A stretch of 37,258 nt of DNA from Serratia liquefaciens (GTDB taxonomy: Bacteria > Pseudomonadota > Gammaproteobacteria > Enterobacterales > Enterobacteriaceae), in the NCBI GenBank assembly GCA_012719855.1, contig JAAXZN010000065.1, forward strand, positions 1 to 37,258. The letters are read 5' to 3'. The notes beneath the pieces were generated by a model. That model searched no databases. It had not been told where the DNA came from and worked only from the letters and a program-made list of their open reading frames with translations. Positions 25,160 to 33,580 of this stretch are shown in pieces (within the stretch, counting starts at the first letter, position 1; the number at the start of each line of letters is the position of its first letter). The position numbers and the translations under genes are program-made.

Positions 25160-26482
25160 TTACAGCGACTTGTCTCGGGTCTCTTTCATCAGCAGCAGGG
25201 CGATCAGCGTCAGGCTGGCCATGGCCGCCAGGTACAGACCGACATAGAACAGACCGTAGTGCGTTGCCAGCCAGGTGGCGATATAAGGCGCTACCGCAGC
25301 CCCGAGGATTGACGCGACGTTATAGGAGAAGGAGGCGCCGGTATAGCGAACTTCCGTCGGGAACAGCTCCGGCAGCAGCGCGCCCATCGGGCCGAAGGTC
25401 AGCCCCATGATGCTCAGGCCGCACAGCAGGAAGCCCATCACCAGCGCCTGGTTGCCGGAACCCAGCATGCTCGGGAACAGGAAGGCGAAGGCGATCATCA
25501 GCAGCGTAATGACAATCATGGTCTTGCGACGGCCAAAGGCATCAGCCAGCAGACCGGCAATCGGTACCATAACGCCAAAGCCAATTACCGCCACCATCAG
25601 CATCCACAGGAAGCTGTTGCGCGAGTAGCCTAACCCCAGCGGCTGCGGCGTAGTGCCGTAGGTCATCGAGTACACCGTCATCAGGTAGAACAGCGTATAG
25701 GTCGCCAGCATGATGACGGTGCCGAGGATGGTCACTTTCAGGTGCTTGCTGAGCAGGGTACCGAGCGGAATTTTTACCTGCTTGCCGGCTTTTGCCACCT
25801 TGGCAAATACCGGTGTTTCATGCAGTGACACTCGCACGTACAGCCCGATCAGCACCAGTGCGGCGGACAGAATAAACGGCACGCGCCAGCCCCATTCCAT
25901 AAACTGCTGGTCCGTCAGTAGCCAGGAGAGCAGCAGGAAGGTACCGTTAGCGAAGAAGAAGCCGATAGGCGCGCCCAACTGCGGGAAGGAACCGTACAGC
26001 GCCCGTTTTCTGGCCGGGGCATTCTCGGTGGCCAGCAAGGCGGCGCCGCCCCATTCTCCGCCCAGGCCCAGACCCTGACCGAAACGCGCCAGCGCCAGCA
26101 AGATTGGCGCGAAGATGCCAATGGTTTCGTAGCTTGGCAGCAGGCCGATCAGCACGGTGGAAATCCCCATGGTGAGCAGCGAGGCGACCAGGGTCACCTT
26201 ACGCCCTACGCGATCGCCGAAGTGGCCGAACAGCGCCGAACCAATTGGGCGAGCAACGAAAGCGACGGCGAAAGTGGCCAGCGACTGCAGCGTGGCGGTG
26301 GTGGGATCGCCCTGTGGGAAGAAGATATGCGGGAAAACGATCACCGCAGCGGTGGCGTAAATGTAAAAATCGAAAAACTCGATAGCGGTCCCGACCAGCG
26401 AGGCGACAATCACTTTTCCGCGTGAGTTAACCGGTGTTGACGCGTCGTCGGCGTCCAGAGTTGGTGCGATGGAGGCTTGCAT
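25160..26482 (-). CDS. yhjE: MFS metabolite:H+ symporter YhjE
   Basis: A 440-residue carrier with about 12 hydrophobic segments, nearly identical in long stretches to E. coli YhjE (for example GTAIEFFDFYIYATAAVIVF and FGHFGDRVGRK). It belongs to the metabolite:H+ symporter branch with ProP, KgtP and ShiA. The loop motif GHFGDRVGRK is repeated in the second half as GLLADAFGRRK. The substrate is not known. The start codon lies behind a weak AAGAAAT site. It is in the same order and strand relative to yhjD as in E. coli. Confidence 0.92.
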   Translation of the reverse strand: MQASIAPTLDADDASTPVNSRGKVIVASLVGTAIEFFDFYIYATAAVIVFPHIFFPQGDPTTATLQSLATFAVAFVARPIGSALFGHFGDRVGRKVTLVASLLTMGISTVLIGLLPSYETIGIFAPILLALARFGQGLGLGGEWGGAALLATENAPARKRALYGSFPQLGAPIGFFFANGTFLLLSWLLTDQQFMEWGWRVPFILSAALVLIGLYVRVSLHETPVFAKVAKAGKQVKIPLGTLLSKHLKVTILGTVIMLATYTLFYLMTVYSMTYGTTPQPLGLGYSRNSFLWMLMVAVIGFGVMVPIAGLLADAFGRRKTMIVITLLMIAFAFLFPSMLGSGNQALVMGFLLCGLSIMGLTFGPMGALLPELFPTEVRYTGASFSYNVASILGAAVAPYIATWLATHYGLFYVGLYLAAMASLTLIALLLMKETRDKSL

Positions 26483-26810
26483 AATATTTCTTATATTTTG
26501 AATTTGTAAAAATCCATCTTAGTCACAGCAAAATGCCTTTTCAATGACGAAACTTTGTACAATGCGGCGATTAACCGGTTAAAAAGCTTAATGTTTCATC
26601 ACCGCGTTTCTGCATAGATTTTAACGTTGCCAAATGAATGATTCGCAGACTGAATATCTGTAAAAGGCGAAAAGAAAAGTTAGCTAGTAGTTTGTTATGC
26701 TGGTTTTGGTAGGTGAGTTGGTTTTTTATTGGTTTTATATGCTGGTTTTGTGGCTTAAATGCGAAATAAAAAACCGGCCATCAGAAAGTGGCCGGTATGA
26801 TTGCGTTGAT
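26483..26810. other. Gap between yhjE and yhjD with repeated GGTTTT
   Basis: 328 AT-rich bases upstream of yhjE. GGTTTT occurs four times at 26702, 26720, 26731 and 26744. The yhjE promoter must lie here on the minus strand but no convincing pair was fixed. The yhjD terminator (26766-26796) ends the stretch. Confidence 0.55.
26766..26796 (-). terminator. Terminator of yhjD
   Basis: On the minus strand ACCGGCCA pairs with TGGCCGGT (26773-26780 and 26789-26796) and is followed by TTTTTTATTT. It lies 14 bases past the yhjD stop. Confidence 0.88.
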
Positions 26811-27830
26811 TTACGGCGCGGATTGTTCTGAGGTTGGCAGGGTTTTATCCTCTTTATATTGGGCGGTGGCGATCCAGGCGGCGCAAAACAGCGTCAGGCG
26901 GGCGAAGAAATAGAAAAACGCCATCAGCCCAATCACCGAACCAAAGGCGGCACCGGAAGGGGATTTAGCCACCTGCGGCAGCGTCATGGTCATCACAAAC
27001 TTAATCACTTCGAAACCGATAGCGGCAAGCAGCGTGCCCCGCAGCAACGCCTTTTTCTTTGGCTTATGCCGTGGCAGCATCCAGAAGATCCACAAAAACA
27101 GCAGGTAGTTGGCAAAGATGGAGATAGACAGCGCAATCAGCGTCATGGCCGGTCGCAGCCACTCGATGCCTTCCAGACCCAGCGCCTGCACGATCGCCGC
27201 CTGCGCCGAACCGGCAATGGAGGTCAGCGTCAGGGTGATAATCAGCGCCACCACCAGACCGGTCAGCGAGATAAAATCGCGCGTGTATTTGAAATAGATT
27301 TTTTCCTGATCCTGCGGATTGCGCTCCCAGACGTCACGCGACTGCGCACGGATCGCCTCACGCAGGTTGCCCATCCAACTGATCCCCGAATACAGCGCCA
27401 GCGCCAGCCCGGTCAGCCCCACGGTGGTGCGTTGCTGAATGGCGGTATTGACGGTGTTTTTCAACGTGCTGGCCAGGGTCGGATCGCTGATGCTGCCGAC
27501 GATTTTATTGATCAGCCCGGTCAACAGGTCCGGATTGGATGCCAACACAAAACCGACGGCGGCAAACGACACCATCAGAATCGGGATCAGCGAAAGAAAC
27601 GAGAAATAGGTGATGGCGGCGCCGAATTGGCTGCCCAGGCGATCGTTAAAGCGCTCGGTGGCGCGCAGCAGGTGAGCGATGCTTGGCCAGGCCTTGATGC
27701 GTTCGACCAGGCGTGAAAATCCGGAAATACGCCGGTCAAGGGTCTGGTGGCCGGGCTTGATGTCGATCAGCGGTTTTTGTGGCGCTTCACTGTTGGGCTG
27801 ACGGGGGTCTTTATCTGATCCTGTAGGCAT
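26811..27830 (-). CDS. yhjD: YihY/BrkB-family inner membrane protein YhjD
   Basis: A 339-residue YihY/BrkB-family membrane protein with about six hydrophobic segments after a charged N-terminus of some 55 residues. HLLRATERFNDRLGSQFGAA, GNLREAIRAQSRDVWERNPQ and SPSGAAFGSVIGLMAFFYFF match E. coli YhjD. A point mutation in E. coli yhjD lets cells live without the Kdo part of lipid A, so a role in lipid transport has been proposed. The only nearby start is the ATG at 27830, with AAGGAT rather far upstream (12 bases). Confidence 0.92.
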   Translation of the reverse strand: MPTGSDKDPRQPNSEAPQKPLIDIKPGHQTLDRRISGFSRLVERIKAWPSIAHLLRATERFNDRLGSQFGAAITYFSFLSLIPILMVSFAAVGFVLASNPDLLTGLINKIVGSISDPTLASTLKNTVNTAIQQRTTVGLTGLALALYSGISWMGNLREAIRAQSRDVWERNPQDQEKIYFKYTRDFISLTGLVVALIITLTLTSIAGSAQAAIVQALGLEGIEWLRPAMTLIALSISIFANYLLFLWIFWMLPRHKPKKKALLRGTLLAAIGFEVIKFVMTMTLPQVAKSPSGAAFGSVIGLMAFFYFFARLTLFCAAWIATAQYKEDKTLPTSEQSAP

Positions 27831-28158
27831 TACGTCACGATATCCTTAACGATAAATAGGCTGTCTCAATGTTGATTATAGCCAAAAGGCTCGCCGTTTT
27901 GGCCGCCGGGGCCGGTAACCGGCTAATTTGTGAGCTTAGCGCGTTCACTCCCCCGGTGAAATGTTGCCGCATGCCGATAGGTAAAATTCTTATGTCAGCC
28001 GCGTTCTAGCGCGGTTTTTTTCATTCTCCGACCTTCAATTTTTATCTGTTTCATCACCAAGAAAGCGTTTACTCATGATGTGGCGCGGCGGTTTACCAGC
28101 CGCAGCGCAACTGCAGCCGTAGGGGCTGGAACGGTTTCAACTGTTAACACGAGAGAAA
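27831..28158. other. Gap between yhjD and rpfF
   Basis: 328 bases between divergent genes. Contents: the inverted repeat GCCGG-TAA-CCGGC at 27911-27923; an orphan plus-strand terminator at 27998-28021; and the rpfF leader with GAGAG and GGAAGG ribosome-site candidates. No reading frame is supported. Confidence 0.6.
27998..28021 (+). terminator. Orphan rho-independent terminator upstream of rpfF
   Basis: CCGCG (27999-28003) pairs with CGCGG (28010-28014) with a 6-base loop, followed by TTTTTT and more T. There is no plus-strand gene before it (yhjD is on the minus strand), so it could end a small RNA or an aborted rpfF leader transcript. Confidence 0.65.
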
Positions 28159-29037
28159 ATGGAAGGTCATATGAAATTACTTAATCATCCCACCTGTCGT
28201 CCGTTTACCGAAGCGGGCAATTTGACCCAGATATCCGCCTACTATGAGGAAGAGCGGCACATTATGTGGATGCTGCTACGTGCAGAACCACGCCCTTGCT
28301 TCAATCAGGCGTTAATCGAAGACATCATGACGCTGGCGCAGGCAGCAAAAGAGTCTTCATTGCAGTTTGATTTTTGGGTTACCGGCTCGCTGGTGCCCAA
28401 TATGTTCAACGTCGGCGGCGATCTGCAGTTCTTTGCCGAGGCCATTAAAAACCGCAAACGCGAGGCGATGATGGCTTACGCACGTGCCTGTATTGACTGC
28501 GTGCATGCGGCGGCGCGCGGGTTTGATACCGGGGCGGTCAGCATTGCGATGGTGGAGGGCAGCGCCCTGGGGGGCGGCTTTGAAGCGGCGCTGGCGCACC
28601 ATTTCGTGCTGGCACAGAACAACGCGCGGATGGGGTTTCCGGAAATTGCGTTCAACCTGTTCCCCGGCATGGGGGGATATTCGCTGGTGGCACGCAAGGC
28701 AGGTATGCGCCTGGCGGAAGAGCTGATCTGGGGGGGCGAATCGCACACCGCGGAATGGTTTGAAAGCCGTGGCCTGGTCGATCAGTTGTTCCAGCCCGGC
28801 GATGCCTATGTGGCTACCCGCACCTTCATCGATACCATCCGGCCCAAACTGAATGGGATGCGCGCCATGCTGCGAGCCCGTCAGCGGGTGTTGCAGCTCA
28901 CGCGTTCGGAGCTGATGGATATTACCGAGGATTGGGTGCATTCGGCCTTCACCATCGAGGAGAAAGATCGTGCCTATATCGAGCGTCTGGTTATGCTACA
29001 GGACCGCCACACGCTAAACCTGCGTCGTGCAGGCTAG
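28159..29037 (+). CDS. rpfF: RpfF-type diffusible signal factor synthase (crotonase fold)
   Basis: A 292-residue enoyl-CoA hydratase/crotonase-like protein of the RpfF group, which makes cis-2-unsaturated fatty acid signals (DSF/BDSF) from acyl-carrier-protein substrates. The two catalytic glutamates of Xanthomonas RpfF are conserved: E142 in GGGFEAAL and E162 in MGFPE. Other family stretches are GGDLQFFAEAI, AYARACIDCVHA and FNLFPGMGGYSL. The start may be 28159 (behind GAGAG) or 28171 (behind GGAAGG, 4-base spacing). The gene is convergent with its putative receptor rpfR, as in the Burkholderia and Cronobacter rpfF/rpfR pairs. Confidence 0.9.
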   Translation: MEGHMKLLNHPTCRPFTEAGNLTQISAYYEEERHIMWMLLRAEPRPCFNQALIEDIMTLAQAAKESSLQFDFWVTGSLVPNMFNVGGDLQFFAEAIKNRKREAMMAYARACIDCVHAAARGFDTGAVSIAMVEGSALGGGFEAALAHHFVLAQNNARMGFPEIAFNLFPGMGGYSLVARKAGMRLAEELIWGGESHTAEWFESRGLVDQLFQPGDAYVATRTFIDTIRPKLNGMRAMLRARQRVLQLTRSELMDITEDWVHSAFTIEEKDRAYIERLVMLQDRHTLNLRRAG

Positions 29038-29045
29038 AATCACCC

Positions 29046-29077
29046 TGCCCGCATCAGGCTGAGGAGGGATGCGGGCA
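29046..29077. repeat. Inverted repeat at the rpfF/rpfR convergent junction
   Basis: TGCCCGCATC (29046-29055) and GATGCGGGCA (29068-29077) are perfect 10-bp arms around a 12-base loop. The right arm and the loop lie inside the last codons of rpfR. No T-run follows on either strand, so this is a weak or factor-dependent terminator at best. Confidence 0.7.
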
Positions 29078-31048
29078 ATAAGATTGCAGCCAATGTTCCA
29101 ACTGGTCCGGGAGCATTGGCCGCGCAAACAGAAATCCTTGTTTCTCATCCACGCCGACTTCATCCAGAAACTGGTTCTCGCTTTCGGTCTCAACACCTTC
29201 GGCAATCACCCGGAACCTGAGCGCTTCAGCCGCCGCGACGATGGCACGCACCAGCGACTGCGAAACCGGATTGCAATTCACCCCGCGCACGAAGCTTTTA
29301 TCCAGCTTGATGGCATCCAGCGGAATGCGGGCCAACTGGGCCAAAGAAGAGTAGCCGGTGCCAAAATCATCGAGATGCACCTGCGCCCCGAGATCGCGCA
29401 GCCGCGTAATCACTTCGCGGGCACGTTTTTCATCCTCAATCAGGCTGCTTTCGGTAAGCTCAAAGTCGAGCAGGCAGGGGGCCAACTGATTGCTCTGTAA
29501 GACCTGAGCGAGATCTCCAACGATGGAATCATCAACCAACTGCCGGGCGGAAAGGTTCACTGCCACCCGCAGTTTCAGCCCCTGCCGTTGCCACTGTGCG
29601 GCCTGCCTGGCGGCGGTTTGCAGCACCCAGCGCCCGAGTGGGCCTATCAGACCGGACTCCTCGGCATAAGAGATAAACTGCAGCGGTGGGATCAGGCCAC
29701 GTTCGGGCGAGTCCCAACGCACCAAAGCTTCTACGCTGCATACCTTGCCACTGAGCGCCTCGATTTTTGGCTGGTAGTACACCACCAGTTGGTCTTGTTC
29801 CAACCCCTTTCGCAGATTGGTATCCAGCCACATGTATTCTGCGACGCGTTTGTTCATTTCCGGCGAGAACACGGTATAGGTACGTTTGCCGTGCTCTTTG
29901 GCGACGTACATGGCGGTGTCGGCACTGCGGATCAGGCTGTCGAGATCGTTGCCATGTTCAGGGCATAGCGCAATGCCGATCGAACAGCCGGTATAGACCT
30001 CGATAAGGCCGATACGGAAGGGGGTCTTCAAGCGGTCGATAATACGCTGGGCCAGCCGTTGCAGCATCTCGCGGTCGGCTTGCTGGGCCAGCACCAGAAA
30101 CTCGTCGCCCCCCAGGCGAGCCAGGGTTTGGTCTGGCGCGAGGCAACCAAGTACCGCCAACGACACTTCCACCAATAAACGGTCGCCAAACATATGGCCG
30201 TAGGCGTCATTAACCTTTTTAAAGTTGTCGAGATCGAGATACACCAGACCCACATGATTACCGTCGCGTGCGGCTATTGCCTGGGTGATTTTGTCCTGAA
30301 TGGCATTGCGATTGGGCAGGCCGGTAATAATGTCGGTATTGGCCAGCACCCGCAGTCGTTCCTGAGCGCGACGCTCTTCGGTAATGTCGGTGCCGGAACA
30401 AATCAGGAAGACTTCATTTTTACCGCTGCCGCTGTGGACGAACTTGTTGCGAAACAAGAACAGCCGTTCACCTTTTACCGTTTTGATCCAACGTTCCACC
30501 TCATAGGATGATCCGTTGCGAAAAAAACCGGCGATGTTACGCCGCGATGCCGCCGCTTCTTCCGGGCTCATAAACAGCTGAAAGACATTTTTGCCAATAA
30601 CATCATGTTCGTGCAGGCCGGTGTACTCTTCGCTCAGTCGGTTAAAGCGCTGAATTCGGCCGTGCTGGTCGACGATCACAATCACCGAATTGGCCTCTGA
30701 CACCACCTGTTCGGCAAATGACAGGCCGTGTACCAGGTCGCGGGCGACCGATTGGGTGTCGCTAAAGGCCGAGGCGGTACCCGCCCATTCCAGATTATTG
30801 ATCCTGCGCCCGACCAAATGCAGATGTATCGGCTCGCCGCCCAGCGTGATGGTGATATCAAGGCTGGCGGTAATACCGCTCAGACGGCGGATCTTGGCCG
30901 CCTGCATGGCGCTGAGCGCCACGGCCATATGGGTTTTGCCTTTAACTGCCGACAATGCCAGGGCATTGCTGTCAAACGCCAACCGCCAATAAGGACTGTT
31001 GGTGCCGAAATGGGCATTAAGAAGCATAGGGCCTTGGTCTGCGAACAT
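29054..31048 (-). CDS. rpfR: RpfR/PdeR-type PAS-GGDEF-EAL signalling protein
   Basis: A 664-residue protein orthologous to E. coli PdeR (YciR) and to RpfR, the DSF receptor. In order: N-terminal RpfF-interaction domain (about 1-100), PAS sensor (about 110-225, with NRLSEEYTGLHEHDVIGKNV), GGDEF domain (motif GGDEF at 313-317) and EAL domain (EAL at 440-442, with DDFGTG and AEGVE). Both catalytic motifs are intact, but the RxxD inhibitory site before GGDEF is missing (APDQ). In RpfR systems DSF binding to PAS raises phosphodiesterase activity and lowers c-di-GMP. Its gene faces rpfF with a 16-base gap. Confidence 0.93.
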   Translation of the reverse strand: MFADQGPMLLNAHFGTNSPYWRLAFDSNALALSAVKGKTHMAVALSAMQAAKIRRLSGITASLDITITLGGEPIHLHLVGRRINNLEWAGTASAFSDTQSVARDLVHGLSFAEQVVSEANSVIVIVDQHGRIQRFNRLSEEYTGLHEHDVIGKNVFQLFMSPEEAAASRRNIAGFFRNGSSYEVERWIKTVKGERLFLFRNKFVHSGSGKNEVFLICSGTDITEERRAQERLRVLANTDIITGLPNRNAIQDKITQAIAARDGNHVGLVYLDLDNFKKVNDAYGHMFGDRLLVEVSLAVLGCLAPDQTLARLGGDEFLVLAQQADREMLQRLAQRIIDRLKTPFRIGLIEVYTGCSIGIALCPEHGNDLDSLIRSADTAMYVAKEHGKRTYTVFSPEMNKRVAEYMWLDTNLRKGLEQDQLVVYYQPKIEALSGKVCSVEALVRWDSPERGLIPPLQFISYAEESGLIGPLGRWVLQTAARQAAQWQRQGLKLRVAVNLSARQLVDDSIVGDLAQVLQSNQLAPCLLDFELTESSLIEDEKRAREVITRLRDLGAQVHLDDFGTGYSSLAQLARIPLDAIKLDKSFVRGVNCNPVSQSLVRAIVAAAEALRFRVIAEGVETESENQFLDEVGVDEKQGFLFARPMLPDQLEHWLQSYCPHPSSA

Positions 31049-31178
31049 GATGATTCCTCAAAAGGGCACGACAGCCAGGACTGTGCGATGGGCGCAGCAA
31101 CAGGTTCTGGCCCGGTAGTGGCCGTAGTGCACGTATCTCCATCATATAACACGTTTTTCACGGGCAGAGGGTGAAACT

Positions 31179-31219
31179 ATTATATAGCCAATAATTAGTT
31201 TTGCAGCGTAAACGCTGCA
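31179..31219 (-). promoter_or_regulatory. Probable rpfR promoter with overlapping palindrome
   Basis: On the minus strand TATAAT (31184-31179) is a perfect -10. The position of the -35, 17 bases upstream, is occupied by a perfect palindrome, TGCAGCG-TAAA-CGCTGCA, at 31202-31219. The -35 itself is poor (GCTGCA). The start codon of rpfR is about 125 bases downstream. The palindrome could bind a regulator that controls rpfR. Confidence 0.45.
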
Positions 31220-31480
31220 TGGCCGCCGGTGCCCAAGGTGGCGCGTTGTGCCGGATCCTGACGATCGCGCCGATTGCGGGCGCAGCTGTAAGTGTAAGTG
31301 AGAACCTGTGGTTTCGAGAGATCCGTACGATTTCTGCCCCGCTTCCCTCTTGTTGCAAGACGGTTGCGGTGGACAAGCCTAAATTATAATAAAGTGGGCT
31401 GGTGACCGGAATAACCCCATAGGGGTGACTGAACAGTTTTGGGGGAATTCATGCTATGGGAAACCAAAATTTCCAGATAA
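31220..31480. other. Gene-free stretch between rpfR and spy
   Basis: Part of the 606-base gap between rpfR and spy. GC-rich near 31220-31280, otherwise mixed, with CCCCATAGGGG at 31417-31427. No coding, RNA or repeat feature was recognised. Confidence 0.5.
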
Positions 31481-31489
31481 TACGCATCA

Positions 31490-31500
31490 TCTCCATAATT
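31490..31500 (+). promoter_or_regulatory. BaeR-like box upstream of spy
   Basis: TCTCCATAATT matches the core of the published BaeR consensus (TTTTTCTCCATDATTGGC), although the flanks are poorer. Spy is a known BaeSR and CpxAR target in E. coli. A possible -35 (TTTACA, 31543-31548) lies 42 bases downstream. Confidence 0.65.
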
Positions 31501-31654
31501 CATTCATTATTGTCGAATAAACCTGTTTTGGGCTTTAATAAATTTACACTCCATCGCATTACTATATGTTTATCGGCCTATTATTATCTCCGACGAAAGA
31601 TGAGCCTGTTCACGTACAGCGCTCCTGATGAAGAATAATTTTAAGGAAATGATT

Positions 31655-32152
31655 ATGCGTAAACTGACCGCTTTATTTGTCGCTTCTACTCTGGCTCTGG
31701 GTTCTGCTTCCATGGCTTTCGCTGCCGATACGACAGCGGCCCCTGCGACGACAGATGCCACCCCAATGAAAATGATGCACCACAAAGGCGAAGGTAAAGG
31801 CGGACCATTCGCCGGTCTGAACCTGACTGAACAGCAGCGCCAACAAATGCGCGACATCATGAAAGAGTCGCATCAGAAACGCGGTGCGGGCATGAAAGAT
31901 GAGCGCCAAGCCTTGCATAGCCTGGTCGCCTCCGACAGCTTCGACGAAGCCAAAGCGAAAGCCCAAATTGACGCCATCAGCAAAACTCAGTCCGAGCATA
32001 TGCTGGAGCGCGCCAAAGCTGAAAATAAAATGTACAACCTGCTGACCCCAGAGCAGAAAAAACAATACAATGAGAATTATCAGAAACGCGAACAGAAAAT
32101 GATGGACCACATGAATAACATGAAGTCGAAAATGGCGACTGAACAGAAATAA
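31655..32152 (+). CDS. spy: Periplasmic chaperone Spy
   Basis: A 165-residue member of the CpxP/Spy family, an ATP-independent periplasmic chaperone that cradles unfolded proteins. The first 23 residues (MRKLTALFVASTLALGSASM, then AFA) are a signal peptide almost identical to that of E. coli Spy. The two LTxxQ motifs are LTEQQ and LTPEQ. The mature protein is rich in Lys, Met and Glu and ends in a charged helix. The ATG at 31655 is preceded by TAAGGA at 7-base spacing; earlier in-frame ATGs (31628, 31649) would lengthen the n-region without a better site. Confidence 0.93.
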   Translation: MRKLTALFVASTLALGSASMAFAADTTAAPATTDATPMKMMHHKGEGKGGPFAGLNLTEQQRQQMRDIMKESHQKRGAGMKDERQALHSLVASDSFDEAKAKAQIDAISKTQSEHMLERAKAENKMYNLLTPEQKKQYNENYQKREQKMMDHMNNMKSKMATEQK

Positions 32153-32168
32153 TTTCATGCGGTAAATA

Positions 32169-32207
32169 AAAAGGGCCAGATTAAATCTCTGGCCCTTTTG
32201 TTTTTTC
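32169..32207. terminator. Bidirectional terminator between spy and the UPF0261 gene
   Basis: AAAAGGGCCAGA (32169-32180) pairs with TCTGGCCCTTTT (32188-32199), then GTTTTTTC. Read on the minus strand the stem is followed by TTTTTATTTA, so it can end both convergent genes. Confidence 0.92.
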
Positions 32208-32227
32208 GGACTAAAGAAGAATTTCTC

Positions 32228-33469
32228 TCAATGAGATACTGGTGGAAATGGATCCTTAGCGCCGACAATGGAGTTGAATTGTTCGATAACAACCTGCGCA
32301 AAACGCGGGTCATTAATGTGATAAGTGGTTTTTATCAGCCGTCTTTTGTGGGTTGGCTGCAGCGCGCACTCCAGCGCATCGACAAAAGCGGTCAGCGCCT
32401 GCGGATCCCAAAACGGCTGCCCAGGCGCATCCAATGCGGACACACCACCACCCGGGATGACGAAGCGCACTTCGCCTGCGCAGGCATTCATTTTTCCCCC
32501 GATCCAACGGCCGATGAGAGCATTCTCCTGTGGCGTAGTGCGCACCAGGGTCACCTGAGGATTATGGTAGTGAAGTGGGCGCCCGGCATAATCTGCCGGC
32601 ACCCTATCTGGCGAACCGAAATTAATCATATCCAGTGCACCGCAGGACAGTACGCAGGGGATGCTGGTGCGAGCGATGGCACCGAAACGATCTTCATTGC
32701 AGGGAAGTACCCCACCAAACAGATAATCGGCCACTTCAGTGGTGGTCAGATCCAGTGCGGCACTGAGTAAACGGCTGTCGATCAGTTTCTCGAGAACCCT
32801 TCCACCGCTGCCGGTTGCGTGAAAGACCAGGCAATCCCATTGCGGCTCAAGTACGGCGACAACCTCCTTTATGCAGGGAGTCGTGACGCCAAACATCGTC
32901 AGGCCCACGGCGGGTTTAGCGTCGATATCATCGTTGGTGGCGAAATGTACTGCACCGGCAATCTGCCGCGCCGCATTGCCCAGCACCTGGCGTGATATCG
33001 GGTTCAGGCCGGCGATATCGGTAACGGAATACAGCATGGCGATATCGCTTTCGCCGACATATGCCGAGACGTCACCGGCAGCCATGCTCGAGACCATTAA
33101 TTTTGGCATGCCTATGGGCAGCTTCTGCATAGCCGGAGTAATGATGGCTGTTCCCCCTGAACCTCCCAAGCCCAGCAGAGCAGCGATATCTTTGCGGGTC
33201 ATGATAAAGCATTGAAAGGCGAGCGCCATGGCGGCAATGGCCTGGCCACGGTTTGAGCAAAATACGGCTCCGGCCCCTTCGGGGTGATAACCGGCAATTT
33301 CTTTTGGGCTGATATTGGCCATGGAACGGGCGGTGGGGTTTAGGGTAGAGAGATCTACGGTGACAGTGGGTAAACCGAGAGTAGAAACCGCCTGGTGAAC
33401 ATACTCCAACTCTTGTCCTTTGGTATCTGCTGTGGTAGCAATATAGACAAATTTTGAAGTATCAATCAT
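32228..33469 (-). CDS. UPF0261 / Tm-1-like ATP-binding family protein
   Basis: A 413-residue protein of the UPF0261 family, related to the N-terminal domain of the tomato resistance protein Tm-1. Family features are the start [18 protein letters not shown], the glycine-rich [14 protein letters not shown], the central [18 protein letters not shown] and the late [20 protein letters not shown]. The biochemical role is not established. In many bacteria this gene stands next to a PEP-hydrolase-like TIM-barrel gene; none is seen here. It is divergent from a TetR-type gene that probably controls it. No membrane segment or signal peptide is visible. Confidence 0.88.
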   Translation of the reverse strand: MIDTSKFVYIATTADTKGQELEYVHQAVSTLGLPTVTVDLSTLNPTARSMANISPKEIAGYHPEGAGAVFCSNRGQAIAAMALAFQCFIMTRKDIAALLGLGGSGGTAIITPAMQKLPIGMPKLMVSSMAAGDVSAYVGESDIAMLYSVTDIAGLNPISRQVLGNAARQIAGAVHFATNDDIDAKPAVGLTMFGVTTPCIKEVVAVLEPQWDCLVFHATGSGGRVLEKLIDSRLLSAALDLTTTEVADYLFGGVLPCNEDRFGAIARTSIPCVLSCGALDMINFGSPDRVPADYAGRPLHYHNPQVTLVRTTPQENALIGRWIGGKMNACAGEVRFVIPGGGVSALDAPGQPFWDPQALTAFVDALECALQPTHKRRLIKTTYHINDPRFAQVVIEQFNSIVGAKDPFPPVSH

Positions 33470-33580
33470 GGTTTTCCTTTAAGGACTTTTTTATTTTTAT
33501 CTTTAAAATTATAGTATTAAATAATTATAGGGAACCCTAGTGTTGGCGTGTTTTATTAGAATGATTAATATATCTACATA

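Noticed and set aside
26859-27716. 285-codon plus-strand frame opposite yhjD
   Set aside because: Gln/Arg-rich antisense shadow of yhjD; typical of GC-rich reverse frames.
31534-31547. CpxR box upstream of spy
   Set aside because: TTTAA and TTTAC are separated by 4 bases and the first half is imperfect; the GTAAA-N5-GTAAA rule is not met.
31456-31638. 60-codon frame upstream of spy
   Set aside because: It crosses the BaeR-like box and the spy promoter region; no ribosome site.
32198-32770. Plus-strand open frame of 190 codons opposite the UPF0261 gene
   Set aside because: Shadow of the UPF0261 coding strand; it also begins within the spy terminator.
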